Shown here piece by piece: positions 55,830 to 64,000 of a DNA stretch of 64,000 nt. The notes below the pieces were generated by a model. The model ran no database searches, was not told the DNA's origin, and saw nothing but the letters and a program-made list of their open reading frames with translations. Source of the DNA: Sphingobium lactosutens (GTDB lineage Bacteria; Pseudomonadota; Alphaproteobacteria; Sphingomonadales; Sphingomonadaceae); NCBI RefSeq assembly GCF_013393185.1, contig NZ_QJQX01000035.1, forward strand, positions 99,569-163,568. The letters are read 5' to 3'. Both the position numbers and the translations under genes were made by a program. How positions within the stretch are numbered: position 1 is the stretch's first letter; every line of letters begins with the position of its first letter.

Positions 55830-56897
55830 TCAAAACAACCGCATTTGCGCACCTTCAGGCGGGCGGAACAGGTCCGAGCGTAGCACCAGCCGCTCGCCGC
55901 CCAGTCCGGCGCGGCGACGGGCCTTGACGAAGCGGGCGCGGATCAGGTCGGCCCAGACGCCCCGGCCCTTCATCCGGCTGCCGAAATCGGGATCATTGTC
56001 GCGGCCGCCGCGCAGGTCGCGGATCATGGCCATGACCTTGCCGGCGCGATCGGGATAATGTTCGTCCAGCCAGGCGCGGAAGAGCGGGGCGACCTCGTGC
56101 GGCAGACGGACGAGGATATAGTTGACGTCGCGCGCGCCTGCGGCAGCCACGCGGGCGACGACGCTTTCGATTTCATGATCGTTAATGGCGGGGATGATCG
56201 GGGACATGTTCGCCGATACCGGCACCCCCGCCTCCGCAAGGCGTGCGATCGCGGCGATGCGGCGGTCGGGGTGCGGCGCGCGCGGTTCGAGGGTGCGGGC
56301 GATCTTCGGATCGAGGGAGGTGACGGATATCATCACCGCCACCAGATTGTCGCGCGCCAGATCGGCGAGCAGGTCGATATCGCGCAGGATGCGGTCGGAC
56401 TTGGTGGTGATGAAGATCGGATGACGGGTTTCGGCCAGCACTTCCAGCACCTGCCGTGTGATGCGCCAGTCCTTTTCGATCGGCTGGTAGGGATCGGTGT
56501 TGGTCCCCATGGCGATGGGGCTGGCGACATGGCCCTTTTTCATCAGTTCGGCGCGCAGCAGTTTTGCGGCGTCGGGCTTGGCGAAGAGCTTTGTTTCGAA
56601 ATCAAGACCTGGCGACAGGTCGTGATAGGCGTGCGTGGGTCGGGCAAAACAATAGATGCAGCCATGCTCGCAACCGCGATAGGCATTGATCGATTGGCTG
56701 AAGGCGATGTCGGGGGAATTGTTGCGCGCGATGATGGTGCGGGGATGTTCGACCGTGACTTCAGTGCGGAGCCGGGGCGCTTCCCCGTCAATGGCTTCCA
56801 GTACGTCCAGCCAATCGCCATCGGCCTGTCGCTCGGGCATGTTGAAGCGCCGGCTTTCGCCGTTCAGTGTCGCTCCTCTGCCCTTGTGCGCAGTCAT
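55830..56897 (-). CDS. PA0069-family radical SAM protein
   Basis: The 355-residue protein carries the radical SAM cluster motif in YRGCEHGCIYCFARP (C76, C80, C83), which binds a 4Fe-4S cluster and SAM. The layout with RNNSPDIAFSQSINAY before it and MGTNTDPYQPIEK after it is that of the SplB-related PA0069 family. SplB repairs spore photoproduct, but the target of this bacterial branch is unknown. The C-terminal end GVWADLIRARF is also conserved in style. Confidence 0.9.
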   Translation of the reverse strand: MTAHKGRGATLNGESRRFNMPERQADGDWLDVLEAIDGEAPRLRTEVTVEHPRTIIARNNSPDIAFSQSINAYRGCEHGCIYCFARPTHAYHDLSPGLDFETKLFAKPDAAKLLRAELMKKGHVASPIAMGTNTDPYQPIEKDWRITRQVLEVLAETRHPIFITTKSDRILRDIDLLADLARDNLVAVMISVTSLDPKIARTLEPRAPHPDRRIAAIARLAEAGVPVSANMSPIIPAINDHEIESVVARVAAAGARDVNYILVRLPHEVAPLFRAWLDEHYPDRAGKVMAMIRDLRGGRDNDPDFGSRMKGRGVWADLIRARFVKARRRAGLGGERLVLRSDLFRPPEGAQMRLF

Positions 56898-56945
56898 CGC
56901 GCATCATTAGAACAAAATAGGAACATTGGCAAGGTGCCGGATCGC

Positions 56946-58055
56946 TTACTCGGCCGCCTCCTCCTGCAACCCCGACATATAGCCGCCAATGTCCGGCGCC
57001 AGATAGCCGACATTCTGCTCGCGAATGCGGGCGGCGGCGTCATCATAGAAGAAGGGCAGGAAGGCGTAGCGCCGGCCGCTGGTGACGGGCAGAGCTTCGT
57101 GCAGAAGCGAGCAGGAGAAGATCAGCGCCCCACCGGTGGGGGGGCGGTAGCTGCGGGCGCCAAATTCGGGAAAACGCAATTCTCCGCCTTCGAAATCCTC
57201 TGCATTGAGGTTGATCGTGCAGGCGAAGCGGCGGTGCGCGGTGCCCTTGGTCGTATTGTCGCGATGGGGACGGAAATAGCCGCCCTGGTCGGCGTCATAG
57301 CAGGCGATCAGGAAGCGCTCCACGCGTGTGACGTCAAACTGAAAAGCACGCTGGATCATCGGCCGCAGCGTTTGCGCCATGCGAGCCTTGAGCTGATCGA
57401 TCAGGGGCCTGTCCTGAATGACATGGTCCTGCCGCTTCTTGTGCGAATGATCGAGTTTCAGGACGGTGATGCCATTTTCTTCGCGCATGAAGCCGGAATC
57501 CTCCCCGCCACTTTGCGTGTGGAGCGTGATCAGGTGACGGCACATGGCGGGCGGAAAAATATCCGGGACGATGAGGACGGGCGCATCGATGTCGGGCAGC
57601 GGCGGAGGCTGGGTCCGCAACATGGCGAACAGCGCCTCACCCTCGGCAAGGGGCGCGACCCGGCGAACGCGCATCATCGGGTCGATCAGCAGCCAGTGCG
57701 GATGGTAGCGGTCCTGACCGGCCTGCCGCCGCAACGCGCCATATTGCCGCGAAACCGCGCCATCATAGTCCAGGAACCAACGCATGCCGGGCAGCCTCTG
57801 CGCAATCCTGCCGTGCGCGGCGTCCTGCGGGTCGGTCGTCACCCCGAAGAAACAGGCATGATTGTCGTCGAACATATCCCGATGGCGGGCGAGAAGGTCG
57901 AGCGCATCCTGGCCGCCGGCCGTCGTTCCGCTGCCAAGCATCAGCAGGACGATCCATCGCCCGCCTACGCTGTTGAAGGCGTAGTTGGGATTGCTGTCCA
58001 GCGCCGCGGCATGGAACCATGGCGCCACCTCTCCGGGGGTGAGCAGACGTGTCAT
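56946..58055 (-). CDS. Fusion of a thioredoxin-fold (AhpC/TSA-like) domain and a 2OG-Fe(II) oxygenase
   Basis: In this 369-residue protein, residues 1-150 look like a peroxiredoxin/TlpA-type domain (PGEVAPWFHAAALDSNPNYA, WIVLLMLGSGTTAGGQDAL). The place of the peroxidatic Cys is taken by SGTT, so it cannot work as a normal peroxiredoxin. Residues 155-369 form a prolyl-4-hydroxylase-like 2-oxoglutarate oxygenase. H264 and D266 (FRPHRDNT), H319 (SLLHEALPV) and R328/R329 (SGRRYAF) match the iron and 2OG ligands. The start at 58055 lies divergent to rnr. The frame upstream is open but unlike the domain. Substrate is unknown. Confidence 0.85.
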   Translation of the reverse strand: MTRLLTPGEVAPWFHAAALDSNPNYAFNSVGGRWIVLLMLGSGTTAGGQDALDLLARHRDMFDDNHACFFGVTTDPQDAAHGRIAQRLPGMRWFLDYDGAVSRQYGALRRQAGQDRYHPHWLLIDPMMRVRRVAPLAEGEALFAMLRTQPPPLPDIDAPVLIVPDIFPPAMCRHLITLHTQSGGEDSGFMREENGITVLKLDHSHKKRQDHVIQDRPLIDQLKARMAQTLRPMIQRAFQFDVTRVERFLIACYDADQGGYFRPHRDNTTKGTAHRRFACTINLNAEDFEGGELRFPEFGARSYRPPTGGALIFSCSLLHEALPVTSGRRYAFLPFFYDDAAARIREQNVGYLAPDIGGYMSGLQEEAAE

Positions 58056-58150
58056 GGCGGGAGAGTGCTTCGGTCGGCGTGCGTCCGCAAGGGGACTCTG
58101 TTGGCGAATAATGGCTACCACTGGCGGATTGGCATCCCTATACCCGGTCC

Positions 58151-60451
58151 ATGGCATCCACCGAGAAACAGAAAAAATCCGCCAAGGTCCGGCCCGCCGG
58201 CTTTCCCTCAAAAGATCAGGTCATGGCGTTCATCGCCGAGTCCGATACGCCCGCCGGCAAGCGGGAGATCGCCAAGGCGTTCGGCCTGAAGGGGCAGGAG
58301 AAGATCGCGCTCAAGGCGCTGCTCAAGGACATGGCGGACGAGGGGCTGATCGACATCGGCCCGGCGCGCGCCTTCCACAAGATGGGCGGCGTGCCCAAGG
58401 TGACGGTGCTGCGGATCATCGATGTGGATGATACGACTTTGATCGCCACGCCCGAGCGCTGGGAGGCGGAGGGGCAACCCGCGCCGCGGCTGCGCGTGGT
58501 GGAGCGGGGGAAAAGGGGCGCGCTGACGATCGGCGACCGTATCCTGGCCCGCACCGAGGAGGCCGGGCGCGGCTGGGTCGCCCATCCGATGAAGAAGCTC
58601 GCCAAGGCAAGCGAGGAATTGCTGGGCGTGATCGAGGAGATGGCCGACGGCAAGCTGTGGTTGCGCCCGGTCGACAAGCGCATCCGCAAGGACACGCCGA
58701 TCAGCGATGTCGGCACGGCCAAGCCCGGCGATCTGGTGCTGGCAGAGCCGCATGGGCGGCCGCCGCGCATTTCGGCGCGGGTCACGGACATATTGGGCGA
58801 TCCCTTTGCCCCGCGCAGCTTCAGTCTGATCGCGATCCACAAACATGGCATCCCCCATGTCTTCCCCGAACGGGTGGAGGAGGAGGCGGTGAAGGCGTCC
58901 GCCCTGCCGCTGCATGAGGACAAGCGCGAGGATCTGCGCCATCTGCCGATCGTGGCGATCGACCCGGTCGATGCGCGCGACCATGACGATGCGGTCTGGG
59001 CCGCACCGGACGAGGATGAGAATAATCCCGGCGGTTTCAAGGCGATCGTCGCCATTGCTGACGTCAGCTATTATGTCCGCCCCGGCAGCGGGCTGGACAA
59101 GGAAGCGCGCAAGCGCGGCAACAGCGTCTATTTCCCCGATCTGGTCGTGCCGATGCTGCCGCACCAGCTGTCGTCCGACATGTGCTCGCTGCGCGCGGGG
59201 CAGGATCGGGCGGCGATGGCCTGCCATCTTACCATCAACGCGCAGGGCAAGGTGACGGCATGGCGCTTCACCCGCGCGGTGATCCGGGTGGCCGCGGTGC
59301 TGGCCTATGAGGATGCGCAGGCGGCGATCGATGGGCAGAAGGATCATGACCTGCTGGAGCCGGCACTGAAGCCGCTCTGGGCCTGCTGGGCGCTGTTGCA
59401 GAAGGCGCGGAAGGCGCGCGATCCGCTGGCGCTGGACCTGCCGGAGCGGCGGGTGGTGCTGGACGAATTTGGGGAGATCGTCAGCGTGGCCGTTCGGGAA
59501 CGGCTCGACGCGCATATGCTGATCGAGGATTATATGATCGCGGCCAATGTCGCCGCGGCCAAGGCGCTTGAAGCAAAGAAGGCGCCGGTCATGTATCGCG
59601 TCCATGAAGCGCCAAGCCGCGACAAGCTGGTGGCGCTCAAGGAATATCTGGCCACTTTCGACATCGCTTTCGCGCTGGGGCAGGTGGTCAAGCCGTCGAC
59701 CTTCAACCAACTCATCAGGAAGATCGAGGGGTCGGAGGAGAAGGAGCAGATCATGACCCAGATCCTGCGCAGCCAGACGCAGGCCTATTACAGCCCGCAG
59801 AATATGGGGCATTTCGGGCTGGCGCTGGGCAGCTATGCGCATTTCACCTCGCCGATCCGTCGCTATTCGGACCTGTTGGTGCATCGCGCGCTGGTGGGGG
59901 CTTATGGGTTGGAACTACCCGCGCCCAAGGGGAGCGACATTCCGGATCGTTCGTCGCTCAGCCAGGATGATTATGAGAATATGGGACGGGTCGGCGAGAT
60001 GATCTCCGGCCATGAACGGCGCGCGATGGAGGCGGAGCGGGAGACGATCGATCGCTATGTCGCGGCCTATCTGGCGGCCCATGTCGGCGAAATCGTGAAG
60101 GCGCGGATCACCGGGGTGCAGAATTTCGGCTTTTTCGCGACGGTCGAGGGGCTGGGCGGCGACGGGCTGGTGCCGGTGTCGACGCTGGGCCGGGAGCGCT
60201 TCTTCTATGACGAGGCGGGCAAGGCGCTGGAGGGGGTCGAGACCGGCGAGCGCTACACGGTCGGGCAGCGGCTGGAATTGCGGCTGGCGGAAGCCGACCC
60301 GATCAACGGGTCATTGCGCTTCGAACTGCCGGATGCGCCAAGCCCGCGCGGCGGGCCGATCAAGCGGGACCGGACACGGCCGGGGATCAAGCGCGGGCGG
60401 CCGGCGAATGTCCGGCATATCGGGTCGAAGCGGGGGAAGCACAGGAAGTAA
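58151..60451 (+). CDS. rnr: Ribonuclease R
   Basis: The 766-residue 3'-5' exoribonuclease degrades structured RNA. It has an N-terminal helix-turn-helix (about 20-75), cold-shock-like domains, the RNB catalytic core with DPVDARDHDDAV (near 272-283) and SPIRRYSDLLVHR. An S1 domain (about 640-720) and a basic tail rich in K/R (PIKRDRTRPGIKRGRP) follow. It is a single gene, divergent from the oxygenase fusion. A paired palindromic repeat lies after its 3' end. Confidence 0.96.
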   Translation: MASTEKQKKSAKVRPAGFPSKDQVMAFIAESDTPAGKREIAKAFGLKGQEKIALKALLKDMADEGLIDIGPARAFHKMGGVPKVTVLRIIDVDDTTLIATPERWEAEGQPAPRLRVVERGKRGALTIGDRILARTEEAGRGWVAHPMKKLAKASEELLGVIEEMADGKLWLRPVDKRIRKDTPISDVGTAKPGDLVLAEPHGRPPRISARVTDILGDPFAPRSFSLIAIHKHGIPHVFPERVEEEAVKASALPLHEDKREDLRHLPIVAIDPVDARDHDDAVWAAPDEDENNPGGFKAIVAIADVSYYVRPGSGLDKEARKRGNSVYFPDLVVPMLPHQLSSDMCSLRAGQDRAAMACHLTINAQGKVTAWRFTRAVIRVAAVLAYEDAQAAIDGQKDHDLLEPALKPLWACWALLQKARKARDPLALDLPERRVVLDEFGEIVSVAVRERLDAHMLIEDYMIAANVAAAKALEAKKAPVMYRVHEAPSRDKLVALKEYLATFDIAFALGQVVKPSTFNQLIRKIEGSEEKEQIMTQILRSQTQAYYSPQNMGHFGLALGSYAHFTSPIRRYSDLLVHRALVGAYGLELPAPKGSDIPDRSSLSQDDYENMGRVGEMISGHERRAMEAERETIDRYVAAYLAAHVGEIVKARITGVQNFGFFATVEGLGGDGLVPVSTLGRERFFYDEAGKALEGVETGERYTVGQRLELRLAEADPINGSLRFELPDAPSPRGGPIKRDRTRPGIKRGRPANVRHIGSKRGKHRK

Positions 60452-60459
60452 CTTCCATT

Positions 60460-60517
60460 CGTTTCGATCGAAGTCGGATGAAACTGCTCTGCCTTGTTTC
60501 TCGACACGCTCGAAACG
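60460..60517. repeat. Paired palindromic repeat between rnr and usp (TCGAGCGAAGTCGA family)
   Basis: The left unit (60460-60484) and the inverted right unit (60496-60517) share CGTTTCGA-type arms and are related to the pair at 20235-20302. Where those units have G-C or C-G at the fourth position of the stem, the right unit has T-A. The rnr and usp genes converge on it, so it may also act as a transcription end. Confidence 0.7.
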
Positions 60518-60537
60518 AACGGATTTTCTGCTTAAAC

Positions 60538-60993
60538 TCAGCTCAACCGGTCGATCGCGTCGGCGTCGAGGCCGCCGGGAATGACCATGATCGGGCAGGG
60601 CAGCTTGCCCGCGTCCGCGCCGGCGAAGTGCGAGACGAGCTTGCCGGGATTGCCGCTTGCCGCCGCGCCGAGGACCAGCGCGGCGACATCGTCCATTTCT
60701 TCCAACGTCTTGCGCACGACCGTTACTGCGTCGCCCTGACGGACGGTGATGCTGGGGCGGATGCCGGATTCGTCGCTCAGCGTGCCCGCAGCGCTCGTCA
60801 CCAGCGCTTCGGCGCGTTGCAGCGCCTCATCCTCCATCGTCGCCTGAACGCCGCCCCACTGGACGAATTCGGCGGGCGGGATCAGCGCCAGGATGCGCAC
60901 GGCGCCTCCGGTCTTGGCGGCGCGGCGCGCGGCGAAGCGCAACGCGGTTTCGGCCTCCGGCGATTCGTCCACGACTACCAGATATGTCCGCAC
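60538..60993 (-). CDS. Universal stress protein (UspA family)
   Basis: The 151-residue single Usp domain starts TYLVVVDESPEAETALRFAA, with strand-helix alternation throughout. The second half has LVLGAAASGNPGKLVSHFAG and ends CPIMVIPGG. The usual ATP motif G-2x-G-9x-G(S/T) is altered, so nucleotide binding is uncertain. It is divergent from the pyruvate dehydrogenase E2 gene. Confidence 0.87.
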   Translation of the reverse strand: MRTYLVVVDESPEAETALRFAARRAAKTGGAVRILALIPPAEFVQWGGVQATMEDEALQRAEALVTSAAGTLSDESGIRPSITVRQGDAVTVVRKTLEEMDDVAALVLGAAASGNPGKLVSHFAGADAGKLPCPIMVIPGGLDADAIDRLS

Positions 60994-61177
60994 TTCTTAT
61001 CATCCCCGCACTGAACTTATGGCCTTGATGTCCCGAGAAACGAGCCAACGAACCATTGCGGTGAAATGTGGGGCATAAATCCCCTTGAAGCAAGCGGTCG
61101 CTTGACCGATCCGGAGAATGGGTGGAAACGGGGCACCAAATGGCGCGAGCCGATAAACCAGAAGAGGCCCCGAACGC

Positions 61178-62473
61178 ATGAGCAAGACGATCCAGATGCC
61201 CGCCCTTTCCCCGACGATGGAGGAAGGCACTTTGGCCAAGTGGCTGGTCAAGGAGGGCGACACGGTGTCGTCGGGCGACCTGCTGGCCGAAATCGAGACC
61301 GACAAGGCGACGATGGAATTCGAGGCCGTGGATGAAGGCATTGTCGCCAAGATCCTGGTCGCCGAAGGTTCGGAAGGCGTCAAGGTCGGCACCGTCATCG
61401 CCATCATCGCCGAAGAAGGTGAAGACGTCGCGATTGCGGCGGCTGGCGGTGCTAAGGCAGACGTCGCACCGAAGGCCGATCCGGTTCCGGTCAAGGCGGA
61501 AGGCGCCGCGCCGGCGCCCAAGGCGGATGCCGTTCCGGCCGGGGCGGCTGCTCCCGCCGCTTCGGGCGATCGCGTAAAGGCCAGCCCGCTGGCGCGCCGC
61601 CTGGCGGAGGCCAAGGGCATCGACCTCGCCGCCGTCACCGGCACCGGCACCAATGGCCGTATCGTCAAGGCGGATATCGACGGCGCGAAGCCGGGTGCGG
61701 CTGCGCCCGCTGCTGCCCCTGTGGCTGCCCCGACGCCTGCCGCCGCGCCTGCTCCGGTCGCTGCCGCGGCGCAGGACTTCGGCATTCCGCACGAGGTCAT
61801 CAAGCTGAGCGGTATGCGCAAGACGATCGCGCGTCGCCTGACCGAATCCAAGCAGCAGGTGCCGCACATCTACCTCACCGTCGACGTCCAGCTCGACAAG
61901 CTGCTGAAGCTGCGCGGCGAACTCAACGCCGGCCTCGCCAACCGCAACGTGAAGCTGTCGGTCAACGACCTGCTGATCAAGGCACTGGGCGTGGCGCTGA
62001 TCGAAGTGCCGGAATGCAATGTGCAGTTCGCCGGCGACCAGATGCTCCAGTTCAAGCGTGCGGATATCAGCGTCGCCGTGTCGATCCCCGGTGGCCTGAT
62101 CACCCCGATCGTGACCGATGCCGCCGGCAAGGGCGTTGCTGCGATTTCGAACGCGATGAAGGATCTGGCCAGCCGCGCCAAGGACGGCAAGCTGAAGCCG
62201 GAGGAATATCAGGGCGGCACCGCATCGCTGTCCAACATGGGCATGTTCGGCATCAAGCAGTTCGAAGCTGTCATCAACCCGCCGCAGGGCATGATCATGG
62301 CGATCGGCGCGGGCGACAAGCGTCCCTATGTCGTTGATGACTCGCTCCAGATCGCGACCGTCATGTCGGCGACCGGCAGTTTCGACCATCGCGCGATCGA
62401 TGGCGCCGACGGCGCCCGCCTGATGAAGGCGTTCAAGGAACTGGTCGAAAACCCGATGGGCCTGCTGGCCTGA
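61178..62473 (+). CDS. pdhC: Pyruvate dehydrogenase E2, dihydrolipoyllysine acetyltransferase
   Basis: The 431-residue E2 has one lipoyl domain (1-80) with K43 in ETDKATMEF, an Ala/Pro linker, an E1/E3-binding domain (about 137-170, starting [13 protein letters not shown]), a second Ala/Pro linker and the acetyltransferase domain (about 205-431). Its active site is SFDHRAIDG (H404, D408). [10 protein letters not shown] at the N-terminus marks the pyruvate dehydrogenase branch. Its start follows an AGAGGCCCC leader. It is coupled to a thioesterase gene and then lipoamide dehydrogenase. E1 genes are not in the window. Confidence 0.96.
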   Translation: MSKTIQMPALSPTMEEGTLAKWLVKEGDTVSSGDLLAEIETDKATMEFEAVDEGIVAKILVAEGSEGVKVGTVIAIIAEEGEDVAIAAAGGAKADVAPKADPVPVKAEGAAPAPKADAVPAGAAAPAASGDRVKASPLARRLAEAKGIDLAAVTGTGTNGRIVKADIDGAKPGAAAPAAAPVAAPTPAAAPAPVAAAAQDFGIPHEVIKLSGMRKTIARRLTESKQQVPHIYLTVDVQLDKLLKLRGELNAGLANRNVKLSVNDLLIKALGVALIEVPECNVQFAGDQMLQFKRADISVAVSIPGGLITPIVTDAAGKGVAAISNAMKDLASRAKDGKLKPEEYQGGTASLSNMGMFGIKQFEAVINPPQGMIMAIGAGDKRPYVVDDSLQIATVMSATGSFDHRAIDGADGARLMKAFKELVENPMGLLA

Positions 62474-62871
62474 TGGCGTTTACCGATGAGCAGCCGCCGG
62501 TCGAAAGCCCGGCGGTGCGCGTCATCGCCATGCCCGCCGACACCAATCCCTATGGGGATATTTTCGGTGGCTGGCTGATGAGCCTGATGGATTCGGCGGC
62601 GGGCAGCGTTGCTGCCCGGCATAGCCATGGCCGCGCCGTGACCATCGCGGTGGAGGGCATGACCTTCCTCCGCCCGGTCGTGGTCGGCGACGAAGTGTCG
62701 GTATTCGCAACCCTCAAATCCGTCGGGCGCACGTCGATGAAGATCGACGTGGAAGCGTGGCGTCGTGCGCGCCATGACGACCGCAGCTATCGCGTTACCC
62801 GCGCGACCTTCACCTTCGTGGCGATCGGAGAGGATCGCCAGCCCCGTTCCGTGCCGCCGCTGGCGGAATAA
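62473..62871 (+). CDS. YciA-like acyl-CoA thioesterase
   Basis: The 132-residue hotdog-fold protein has DTNPYGDIFGGWLMSLMD (the acyl-CoA thioesterase landmark), GMTFLRPVVVGDEVSVFATL and TFTFVAIGEDRQPRSVPPL. It should hydrolyse acyl-CoAs, possibly releasing CoA. The ATG overlaps the E2 stop by one base (TGATG). Only 17 bases separate its stop from lpdA. It therefore lies inside the pyruvate dehydrogenase operon. Confidence 0.92.
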   Translation: MAFTDEQPPVESPAVRVIAMPADTNPYGDIFGGWLMSLMDSAAGSVAARHSHGRAVTIAVEGMTFLRPVVVGDEVSVFATLKSVGRTSMKIDVEAWRRARHDDRSYRVTRATFTFVAIGEDRQPRSVPPLAE

Positions 62872-62888
62872 GATTAGAGAGACTGATC

Positions 62889-64000
62889 ATGGCTGAGAAT
62901 TACGATGTCATCGTTCTGGGCTCCGGCCCTGGCGGTTATGTGGCCGCGATCCGCGCAGCCCAACTGGGTCTGAAGACCGCGATCGTGGAGCGCGAGAATC
63001 TGGGCGGCATCTGCCTTAACTGGGGCTGCATCCCGACCAAGGCGCTGCTGCGGTCTGCGGAAATCTTCCACTATATGCAGCATGCGGGCGACTATGGCCT
63101 GGCCGCCGAGAAGATCAGCGCCGATATCGAGGCGGTGGTGAAGCGCTCGCGCGGCGTCGCCAAGCAGCTCAATCAGGGCGTCACGCACCTGATGAAGAAG
63201 AACAAGATCAGCGTCCACATGGGCGACGGCAAGCTGGTGGCGAAGGGCAAGCTCAGCGTCACCAAGGACGGCAAGACCGAGGAACTGACCGCCAAGCATA
63301 TCATCATCGCGACCGGCGCCCGCGCTCGCGACCTGCCGAACCTGAAGGCGGATGGCAAGCGGGTGTGGACCTATCGCCATGCCATGACGCCGCCGGAAAT
63401 GCCGACGAAGCTGCTGGTTGTCGGTTCGGGCGCGATCGGTATCGAATTCGCCAGCTTCTACAACGACATGGGCGCTGACGTGACCGTGGTCGAGATGATG
63501 GACCGCATCGTCCCGGTCGAGGATGCGGACGTTTCCGCCTTCCTCGAAAAGGCGGTGAAGAAGCAGGGCATGACCGTCATGACCGGTGCGAAGATCGAAA
63601 AGATCGCCGCGAGCGACAAGGGCGTGACCGCCACGATCAAGGGCAAGGACGGCAAGGACGTCACGGTCGAATATAGCCATGTGATCGTCGCCATCGGCAT
63701 TGTCCCCAATGTCGAGAATCTGGGTCTGGAAGATGTCGGCATCGAGCCGGATCAGCGCTATCACATCAAGACCGACGCCTATGGCCGCACCAATGTCGAC
63801 GGCATGTGGGCGATCGGCGATGTCACCGCGCCGCCATGGCTGGCGCACAAGGCGAGCCATGAGGGCGTGATCGTCGCCGAGACGATCGCGCAGGCGCTGG
63901 GCAACAAGGATGTGCATCCGCACGCCATGGATGTGCGCAACATTCCGGGCTGCACCTATTGCCATCCGCAGATCGCCAGCGTCGGCCTGACCGAAGCCAA
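62889..64000 (+). CDS. lpdA: Dihydrolipoamide dehydrogenase (E3), cut by the window edge
   Basis: About 370 N-terminal residues are visible. The FAD motif GSGPGG (11-16), the redox-active disulfide GGICLNWGCIPTKALL (C42, C47), the NAD motif VVGSGAIGIEFASF near 180, and the FAD motif MWAIGDVTAPPWLAHKA near 303 are all intact. E3 reoxidises the dihydrolipoyl arm of E2 with NAD+. The start MAENYDVIVLG follows GAGAGACTG. The reading frame is open to the last base. Confidence 0.97.
   Translation, partial: MAENYDVIVLGSGPGGYVAAIRAAQLGLKTAIVERENLGGICLNWGCIPTKALLRSAEIFHYMQHAGDYGLAAEKISADIEAVVKRSRGVAKQLNQGVTHLMKKNKISVHMGDGKLVAKGKLSVTKDGKTEELTAKHIIIATGARARDLPNLKADGKRVWTYRHAMTPPEMPTKLLVVGSGAIGIEFASFYNDMGADVTVVEMMDRIVPVEDADVSAFLEKAVKKQGMTVMTGAKIEKIAASDKGVTATIKGKDGKDVTVEYSHVIVAIGIVPNVENLGLEDVGIEPDQRYHIKTDAYGRTNVDGMWAIGDVTAPPWLAHKASHEGVIVAETIAQALGNKDVHPHAMDVRNIPGCTYCHPQIASVGLTEA

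Overview
The window is a high-GC chromosomal segment. Gene content and protein styles point to an alphaproteobacterium of the sphingomonad group (Sphingobium or Novosphingobium-like). The signs are a zwf-edd-glk-eda Entner-Doudoroff operon, a MerC-domain protein, a PA0069-type radical SAM protein, a split glycyl-tRNA synthetase, a pyruvate dehydrogenase E2-thioesterase-E3 run, and typical sphingomonad palindromic repeats. Most of it is core genome. I see no integrase, transposase, prophage or CRISPR array.

Layout. 1-1390: the end of an unnamed gene, a gamma-type carbonic anhydrase and a small lipoprotein. 1390-1501: two tandem 56-bp units with nested palindromes. 1553-6647: Entner-Doudoroff operon on the minus strand, without pgl. 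6741-7488: remnant of a cation-efflux gene facing a MerC-domain gene. 7682: tRNA-Leu. 7947-15963: a complete type I secretion locus (outer-membrane protein, ABC ATPase, adaptor) followed by its likely cargo, a 1055-residue RTX serralysin-type protease. 16022-19188: pth, rplY and two TraB/GumN proteins. 19334-25446: glyQ, glyS and ppdK. 25519-28120: a small membrane protein, two identical tRNA-Arg genes, cobQ and a small membrane protein. 28153-31678: arginine succinyltransferase pathway genes (astB, astA) with an M20 hydrolase. 31737-38360: DUF481 outer-membrane protein, rppH, photolyase, cyclopropane synthase, SDR and purF. 38599-43460: cytochrome c maturation operon ccmCDEFGHI. 43577-47378: kup, hsp20 with a heat-responsive leader, and a sulfotransferase-like gene. 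47408-47660: a structured stretch that may be an RNA gene. 47723-55125: lolC, lolD, a diguanylate cyclase and dnaE. 55158-60993: an unknown lipoprotein, radical SAM protein, an unusual thioredoxin-fold/2OG-oxygenase fusion, rnr and a universal stress protein. 61178 to the end: pyruvate dehydrogenase E2, an acyl-CoA thioesterase and lipoamide dehydrogenase (cut by the window edge).

The genes work in clear modules: glucose catabolism by the Entner-Doudoroff route into pyruvate dehydrogenase, c-type cytochrome assembly, outer-membrane lipoprotein release, and one-step export of a calcium-binding protease. The most unusual observations are not whole genes. They are a palindromic repeat inserted in frame into glyS next to a low-GC patch in the same gene, three families of paired palindromes whose arms vary in a compensatory way, a possible unannotated structured RNA upstream of lolC, a ROSE-like thermometer with an RpoH-type promoter before hsp20, and a 15-codon minicistron that bridges ccmE and ccmF.
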